Below are positions 56,752-64,000 of a stretch of DNA of 64,000 bases, piece by piece. Origin of the DNA: Citrus sinensis. Taxonomy: Eukaryota > Streptophyta > Magnoliopsida > Sapindales > Rutaceae. Location: the NCBI RefSeq assembly GCF_022201045.2, contig NC_068563.1:29981001-30045000 (forward strand), written 5' to 3'. A program made the translations under genes and the position numbers. Each line of letters begins with the position of its first letter. The stretch's first letter is position 1. The notes beneath the pieces are model-generated. The model saw only the letters and a program-made list of their open reading frames with translations. It did not search any database and was not told the DNA's origin.

Positions 56752-59700
56752 ATGGCGTTCGAGCAAGACTTTGTTAGGAAACGAAAGCGCAAAAAGCGTT
56801 GCGGTCAAAGGAAACTTCCTGTTGGTGAAAGAGTGGAGGTAAAGCTAAACGCCCCCCATCAATCATCAATGCAATGTCGTTTTGTATATTTGATGTGGGT
56901 TTATTTTAGTGTCTGTGTTTGAGTTTTGTGATTTCGAAAATTGTTGTCGGTTTGATTTTGTCTACGTTGTATTGTTACTCTGTTTTGCATGGCTTGATTT
57001 TTAATTTTTTTTTAACAGCCTTTTGGTTCTTTCTATTGTTTCTCTTGTTTTGTTTTGATTTAACCTAATTTATTATTACTTTCTTTCGGTGGCTGCTATA
57101 AATTATACTTGCCTTTCATGCATGGCTTAATAAAAAAAGTTTGAAAATTTAACACACATGTTTCTTAAATAAATTTCTGTTCTAGCTTAGTCGTGTTACA
57201 GTTTATGGTGTTTATTTTGCCACGTGAAAATTTAAGTCTGTGTTTTTCTAATCCCATTCATTGAATAGACATTTGCACTTGATTTCCTAATATGTTTAAT
57301 TGGGATTTTGTAGGTGAGGAGTGATGAAGATGGGTTTTTGGGCTCATGGCACGCAGGAACAGTCATTGCAAGTAGCAGTGACTGCCGTACTGTTAAATAT
57401 GATCATCTCCTTACTGATGCTGGAGATGATAATCTTGTCGATATTGTGTGTGTTTCGTCAATTATAAACAGCAGTACTTTTGCCGATGTAACTCAGAGTC
57501 ATAGTCGTGGACACATACGGCCATTGCCACCTCCAGTCAAGTTTGGCAAATGCAGCCTTCCTTTTGGACTCTGTGTGGATGTGTACTACAATGAGGCTTG
57601 GTGGGAAGGTGTGATTTTTGATCTTGAAGATGGTTCTGCAGAGAGGAGGATTTTCTTCCCAGATTTGGGAGATGAAATGACAGTTGGAATTGACTCATTA
57701 AGGATCACTCAGGATTGGGATGAATTCAAAGAGACTTGGCATCATCGGGGTACCTGGTTGTTTCTGGAGTTGATTGAGGAACATGAACGGAACTCATACC
57801 TTGCTGTGTCTGTGAAGCAAATTTGGTATGATTTGAGGGAGAAGAAGGGCTATAAGAAGCTTAAGGACTGGACTTCTTCTGTGAGAGCATTGTGGAATGA
57901 GTTGATTTGGGAGGTGATTTATGATAATATTAAAATTGTCGTAGATAGTTTTCTGGTGGCGGCGGGCATTCCACAGTCCTCTGAACAAGAAGTCCAGCCA
58001 ATATTGGAGTTCTACAGATCTGCAACTAATGTTACAGAAGATCCTCCAATAGAATCGGCTGATTCTCTTGCTGTTGTTCCTGTTGAGAACCTGGGGAATT
58101 CCAATGAAATGAATCTGAACTATACTAGCTTGCAATCTGTTCAAGAGAAGTTTGACCAAGATAAACTAGTATCCATTTCAGAGGATGATGGGCCAAATAA
58201 GAATCTTTTGACTGAATCAGATAGAACTTGTAATGATAAATCTGTATCCCAGGTTTTCCCGGTGCTAACTTCTATTCGAGGGGGAAACTCTGGTGTCATT
58301 TGTGTAATCAGTCACAATGGTGAACAATCTTCTATTAGCAAGACCGTAAGTATCATTGGGGAGTATAGAAGTTCAAAACACAGGAAAAAAGGTTGGAAGT
58401 GGCTACCTTCCAGTCCAGACATAGTTCCTGGAGCTGAGTTTTGTCCAGATGCTATTACCAAATATGCAAAAATTGGTAAGAATAATTATACCGAAAGTTT
58501 AATATTGAGTGTTAAGAAGCATTTGAAACATCAAAACTGGAAACTTGAATGTACAAGGGATGAAAAAGGAACCCTTAGACAGCGTTACATATCACCTGAT
58601 GGGAAGTGTTACCATTCTCTTCGCCAGGTCTGTTTGGATTTAACAGAAACCACAGTAAAGATCCCAACTCCTGATGATTTGGATGCTTCTTGTCCTGAGC
58701 AGCCAGAGGATGACCAGGATATTGATTATCGCCCACCAGCTATGAATTCTCCTAGCACTGAATTGCTTGTTATCAAACCTGAATATAACCCTCAAGCTGT
58801 GGTGGACTGGTACATGGTGGGAGTAGATGAGAGTAGAAAGTTCGACCTTAAAAAATCAGATATGGTACTAAAAGCAAGGCAGCATCTATCTGCTATCGGG
58901 TGGGTATTTAAATACAAGATTGGACCAAATGCAAAGCGTAATTTGTACCACTTTTCACCAGAAGGGAAGAGTTATTTTTCACTTCGGTCAGCCTGCAGAG
59001 CATGTTTAAATGGAGTAAAAGGTTCTGAAAGTAGTGCTTCTACTTGTAAAACTATGGAGAACCTTATTTCGAGTGACAATGCTGAAGATCACTTCGCTAG
59101 TGCGAAACAATCTTATGCTGTAAATGCAATTGGATTCAACAAAAGTGTAATACCATCATATGCTGTGTCCAAAAATTTATCCCCAGGATCTTGTATGCCA
59201 AAGAAAATCAAACTGAAGATGAAGAGGAAAAATAATTCCTCTTGCTTGGTTCAGATGCAGGCCAATTCACATGGTACAGGCCTCCCGATCAAGTTAGGAG
59301 ATGGCATGGAAGATACTCACCATATGTATGTTCTTCGATCAAGAAAAAAAGCGAAGCAGTTGGATATTCCTAGTTTCCCAAACCACAATCCTCGAACTGT
59401 GTTATCTTGGTTGATAGATAACAATATCATTTTGCCTAGGGCTAAAGTAACTTACTGCAGTAGAAAGAAACGACGTCCAAAGGCAGAAGGGCGGATAACT
59501 CGTGATGGAATCAAGTGTAAATGTTGTGGCAAGGTATATACTCTTAGTGGCTTTGAAGATCATGCAGGCAGTACTTACTGCAACCCAGCTAGCCATATTT
59601 TTTTGCAAGATGGAAGATCTCTGTTGGATTGCCAGCTGCAAGTATTGAAAAATGGTAATATAAGAAATTTCACTGGAGAACCGCATAATAGGTTGAAGGG

Positions 59701-62700
59701 CAACCTTCTTCAAGGCGAGAATGACTACAAATGTTCAGTTTGTCACTTTGGCGGTGAACTTCTGTTATGTGATCGATGCCCATCCTCATTCCATCGAAAT
59801 TGTGTTGGTTTAGAGGTAGCTGAGTTTTTTAATTCTCAGTTCCAGTCTATCAAATTTTCTTTTTCTTCTTATTCTTATTCATCCTCTTCATAACTATTTC
59901 TTGCGGTTATGTGATTGAAATATTTCGGGTCTTGGTGTTTGACTAATTCTCTTTTGTGCTTCAACAGGACGTTCCAGATGGAGACTGGTTTTGCCCATCC
60001 TGTTGCTGCAGTATTTGTGGAAATAGCAATTCTAGAGAAGAGGTCGGAGATGTTGTGGATGGAAGTGTTCTCATTTGTCACCAGTGCGAGCTTAAATGTA
60101 CGTCTACTTTTTATTTATTTATTTTTTTCTATGGTACACCAAAATGCACATATGAGGTTCTTCTAACACAGTCCTCATCTCTATGATATAGATCACAGAA
60201 AGTGCCTACAGAATGGAGCAACAGATAAGTTAAAAACTCATGCTAAAGAAACATGGTTTTGCAGCAAGAAGTGTGAAGAGGTATTTCAATCTTGTCTTTG
60301 CTTCTGGTTGTTTTTTTTTCCAGAAGAATTAAAATTTCTTTTACGTCGATTATAATTTATAAACAGGTGTTCCTTTTTCGCTACCTACAGTTTATAGTTG
60401 CATGTTCTTTTATCCTCTTCTTTTTCTTCGTTCTTTCCCAGAATTACTGTGGTTAATCTTTAAATGAAATTAGATGATCTTAAATGAACTTTGTGTAATT
60501 TCCTTTTTAAAATATCTGCATTATTTTATGAGGAAATAATTCTTTCTCCTCTTTTTTGATTCTGTTTTTGCTGGCATGTGAAGCTTTATGTGGTCAGATC
60601 TTAAGAATGAAGCTACTAATTTGATGTGGAAAATGGGTGTAGCTTTCTTTTACTTCACAGGAAAGATTTTCTCAATGGACTAAAGTTATGTGTATGAGAT
60701 GTCTATAGATTAACTTTCCACTCTGTTTCAAAGTGAATATTTTATCATCCAACTTGGGGTTTGACCAAATAAATGTTATGAGACCTATAATAAATTTCAA
60801 ACATTTGTTGAGAGCTTCTGTTGATGGTCAGTTTAATTGTATGCAGTTGGGGATTAACAACCAGTATTACATATGGGACTTCAAAATTTAGGACTTAACT
60901 TCAAAATTTAGGAATTAAATATCAAATGTTAAAAGTTTTTTCATTGCACCAGTATCTGATGCTAACTCTGTAAAATGCATATGAACGTAATTAAATGCAT
61001 TTGATTATTTTGTCCCATAAGATTTTATATTCTGAAATTGTTGCTTCTATTGTGTCCTCTTTTGTAGATATTTTTGGGCCTCCAGAGGCTTCTAGGAAAA
61101 CCAATTCCAATAGGTGTTCCCAATCTAACTTGGACACTGGTAAAGTTTTCGCAACATGATACTTGTAAGCTTGACGCTACTGATATTCAGACATTGAGTA
61201 AGCTGAATATTGCTCATCGTGTGATGCACGAGTGTTTCGAGCCAGTTCATGAACCTTACTCAAGTGGAGATCTTGCTGAAGATGTTTTATTTAGTAGATG
61301 GTGAGTGATTCTTATTTACACTATCTTAACATTCCATTTATAAGGGTTGAACATTGTTAGTTTTGTCGATGCACATTGAAGTACTCTAAAATATTTTTCA
61401 CTCTAACTGCCCTTTTGGCACCTAGCGTTTGATGATCCTAAAATCACCAAAACTAACCTTAAGAGAGTTTTATCTATCTTATACCGTATTTTGTTTCTAA
61501 GAGTTAATGCGTAAAAGGAAAATGGAAATTTTCATTAACTCAAGAGAACTGGTGCTTTCAATGATTTCAAATGCTGAATAAGGAATGTCATGGTTTTTTG
61601 GTGAACAAGTTTAGTTATAAGCAATTTTGGGCATCCTTTGGCTTTACGTCTTGATTGGGTTTAAATTGTAGGTTGTAATTGAACTTATCATATGTGGTTC
61701 ACTAAATAATAGTTATTAGTGATTCAAACATAAATTATGAGCATTCAGGTCCTTGGCCTGTTAATTGTTTAATTGTAGATATCAGGATTTAACAGGTTCA
61801 AGCTCAATCCTTATCCAAATACTTTCAGGTCACTGCTTAACCGTTTGAACTTCCAAGGGTTCTACACAGTTCTTTTGGAGAGAAACGAGGAGTTGGTAAC
61901 TGTTGCAACTGTCAGGTAGACTTCTTAGAATCTGGAAACCGTACAGGGGATTACATAAAATTATTTGTTTATTTATTTTTTTTGGCAATTGGGCTACGTC
62001 AAATAATGGTAATCTAAATAATCTAAAACATCATTTGCCTGTTGAAGGATCTTTGGAGAAAAAGCAGCAGAAATACCCCTTGTTGGTACAAGGTTCCAGT
62101 ATCGTCGGCTAGGAATGTGTCGCATTTTGATGAATGAGCTTGAAAAGGTAAATCTTTTCTGTTGCATGTGTGTGCCAGAAACTTTTTTGTTGTTTTTTTA
62201 AGCATGCTTTATTTGTTGATGTACACAGCATTAGATATGTTTGCTTTTGCCTTCAAACTGAGCGTAATAAACCATTTTGAAGGTCAAGACCCAAATATTT
62301 AGCAATGGTGTGGAAGCTGTGTTCATGGGTCTTAAGACTTTTGTGTTCCACTGATATCTTATGTTCAAGTAATTTTATCATGATTCATATTAATGCGAAT
62401 CAAGTGTGGTCAAATTACTATTCATGATAGATACCCAACATGAACATGCGACGAGCAAAAGAGCTATTGAAATTCAATAATTGTCTCATAGTGAATGGAA
62501 TTCATGCATTAGTATTGTCATTGTCTGAGTTGTTTTCTTCTGAAACAGCCCTTGTGGTGTGGGTGGGTATAGTTATGGTTCCTAAGTGAAGCAGGCAAGA
62601 ATGTTTTTGTTTGTTCCCTTTTAATAGATTGACTCATTCTTGCCATATTCTCGCTGTCTTGTTTGGATTTTTCTTCAGAGGCTCATGGAATTAGGAGTCG

Positions 62701-63528
62701 AGAAGCTGATTTTGCCCGCCATTCCTACTGTGTTAAAGACATGGACAACTTCTTTTGGCTTTAAAAGGATGACGGCTCCTGAAAGAGTACAACTTGTTGA
62801 TTATACTTTTCTGAATTTCCCAGATACTACTATGTGCCTGAAACTTTTACAACCTTCAGCAGAATTGAAGATCTCAAGAGGTATGTTTGGTGTCCTGGCA
62901 GTACAACATGAAGGGAAGTAATTAAATATATCACCATCCTTCCTTGTACAGATTTTCTTACATGGCAATTTAGAGGATCTCAACCTGGACTTGAAAGTAA
63001 TGTATGTGAAAATGGTGATAACATTGATCTTGCTGGGTCCAGTACTGTCTCTGAAGTATCCCAAGCAGAGCAAACTGAAGAGAGTGAGACTGTTGAACAA
63101 AGGCTAGCTGAGTATGTCTCTCTTTCTCTTCATCTAATAAGATAATGGAAAAGCATATCAAGGATTATTTAGTTGTAGTCTTTTAAAGGTTATTACTATG
63201 CCACTACTTACCATCATGAGTTGTATTTCTATTTTTCAAAAAACCCTTATTAGAAGCTTCACGGGGAATCAAGCCGCTTATTGGAGCTTGATGCAGGGCT
63301 ATGGTCTTAAATTTATTTAAGATTCAACAATAATGTATCCAACTGACACAACCAAGTTTTCTTTTTGTATTTTACTGTAGCTAAAATGCCTTACTACTGG
63401 TTTTATGAATCTTTCTTGTTAACCTTTGTATTTTTACACTGAGAGTTTGTTTGTCATTAAGGTGGAGAAAAATCCAGTGTAAATATTATGGAACCAGTTC
63501 AAATTGCCAACTCTACACAGGGTCATAG
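56752..63528 (+). CDS. IDM1-like PHD finger / GNAT acetyltransferase protein
   Basis: A nuclear chromatin protein of the ROS4/IDM1-related group. Exons: 56752-56838, 57314-59815, 59968-60097, 60192-60280, 61068-61300, 61829-61915, 62048-62147, 62679-62880 and 62952-63111, all in frame with GT-AG introns (about 1196 codons). An Agenet/Tudor-like region lies at about 25-150. Two related modules follow (KHLKHQNWKLECTRDEKG... and RQHLSAIGWVFKYKIG...), then the HNPRTVLSWLIDNNIILPRA and GIKCKCCGKVYTLSGFEDHA segment. The C4HC3 PHD finger is CSVCHFGGELLLCDRCPSSF to FCPSC, and the GNAT fold has QYRRLGMCR. The last exon is uncertain: acceptor TTAAG at 63461 leads to a stop at 63526-63528, but other acceptors are possible and the gene might continue past 64000. 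Corresponds to At5g58610 by memory. Confidence 0.88.
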
Positions 63529-64000
63529 AAATAGACCGAAAAAGCATTGGCGGAAACATGGAATTCTTTCTTAATAGACAAATTTTTATTACATATGTAT
63601 TCCTCCGCATATTTCTTTGAGTTTTGCCCCAAGATCAAGATGGAATTCCATTATCGTGTCAAAGTTTTTTTATATTTGGACTTGCATCTATTTGATAAGA
63701 TAGAATTAACTTTCTCCTGTTTATTGGAGCGTGCTTTATACTGCATTTCTTGTTCAAAATTAGCAAACTTTTCTTTCTTCCTGCTCAGAATTTCTGTATA
63801 TGGAGATGGATAACTTTATTGATCATCATGGTTTTTGCCAGTGTTGCGATGAAGAATTACGTTACTGGTAATGAAAGCTCGGTTCATCCGATTGTCATGG
63901 TAATGAAAATGTGTGTTTTGTCTTTTTCAATTTTCCGCCAAATCCCTTGACAAACAAGATTTGATATGTTTCTTCACCATAGGTGAAACGGCCAACCTGT
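63529..64000. other. right edge: downstream of, or last intron of, the PHD/GNAT gene
   Basis: No confident exon. A possible acceptor CACCATAG lies at about 63976-63983, just before the end. Open frames here have no recognisable domain. Confidence 0.3.

Overview
This window looks like nuclear DNA of a eudicot plant. The genes have several short exons with GT-AG introns, the intergenic DNA is AT-rich, and it is full of small non-autonomous transposons. The proteins are plant-specific families: an RR-TZF zinc finger, a TRM/DUF3741 protein, FAD3, a U-box ARM E3 ligase, NDA, PSY peptides and an IDM1-like PHD/GNAT protein. A rosid such as Citrus fits my impression of the proteins and MITEs, but the sequence alone does not fix the species.

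Eleven protein genes are supported. In order they are: TZF9-like CCCH/ankyrin protein (+, 5971-8088); TRM-like protein (-, 9911-11240); microsomal omega-3 desaturase FAD3 (-, 13320-15177); PUB43/44-type U-box protein (-, 22775-26592); SelT-like thioredoxin-fold protein (+, 28491-30085); internal alternative NADH dehydrogenase NDA (-, 31508-34720); two PSY-type sulfated-peptide precursors (-, 35256-35889 and 37647-38730); splicing factor PHF5A/SF3b14b (-, 43168-43500); a 2-oxoglutarate dioxygenase (+, 47463-51977); and an IDM1-like PHD/acetyltransferase protein (+, 56752 to about 63.5 kb, 3' end unresolved). The left edge has E2F-like sites that may belong to a gene lying mostly outside the window. 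I see no tRNA or rRNA genes.

The gene order is informative. From memory of the Arabidopsis map, one set of genes corresponds to At5g58610-58660 (PHD, TZF9, TRM, SelT, PSY1, 2OG oxygenase). A second set corresponds to At2g29980-30000 (FAD3, NDA2, PHF5). Here the two sets alternate on one chromosome, as expected for an ancestral block that Arabidopsis split by duplication and reciprocal gene loss. The genes are not an operon or a pathway; they are conserved neighbours.

The intergenic DNA carries well-delimited mobile elements. The clearest are a 1.6 kb Helitron (53071-54701) with a captured RPA-like fragment and a SINE inserted in that fragment, a second SINE (20048-20273) next to an exact 82-bp tandem duplication, a MITE inside another MITE (2563-2889), and many Mutator-like MITEs with 9-bp target-site duplications, several in multi-copy families. 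The two tandem PSY precursors, one probably using a GC-AG intron, are the most interesting genic find.
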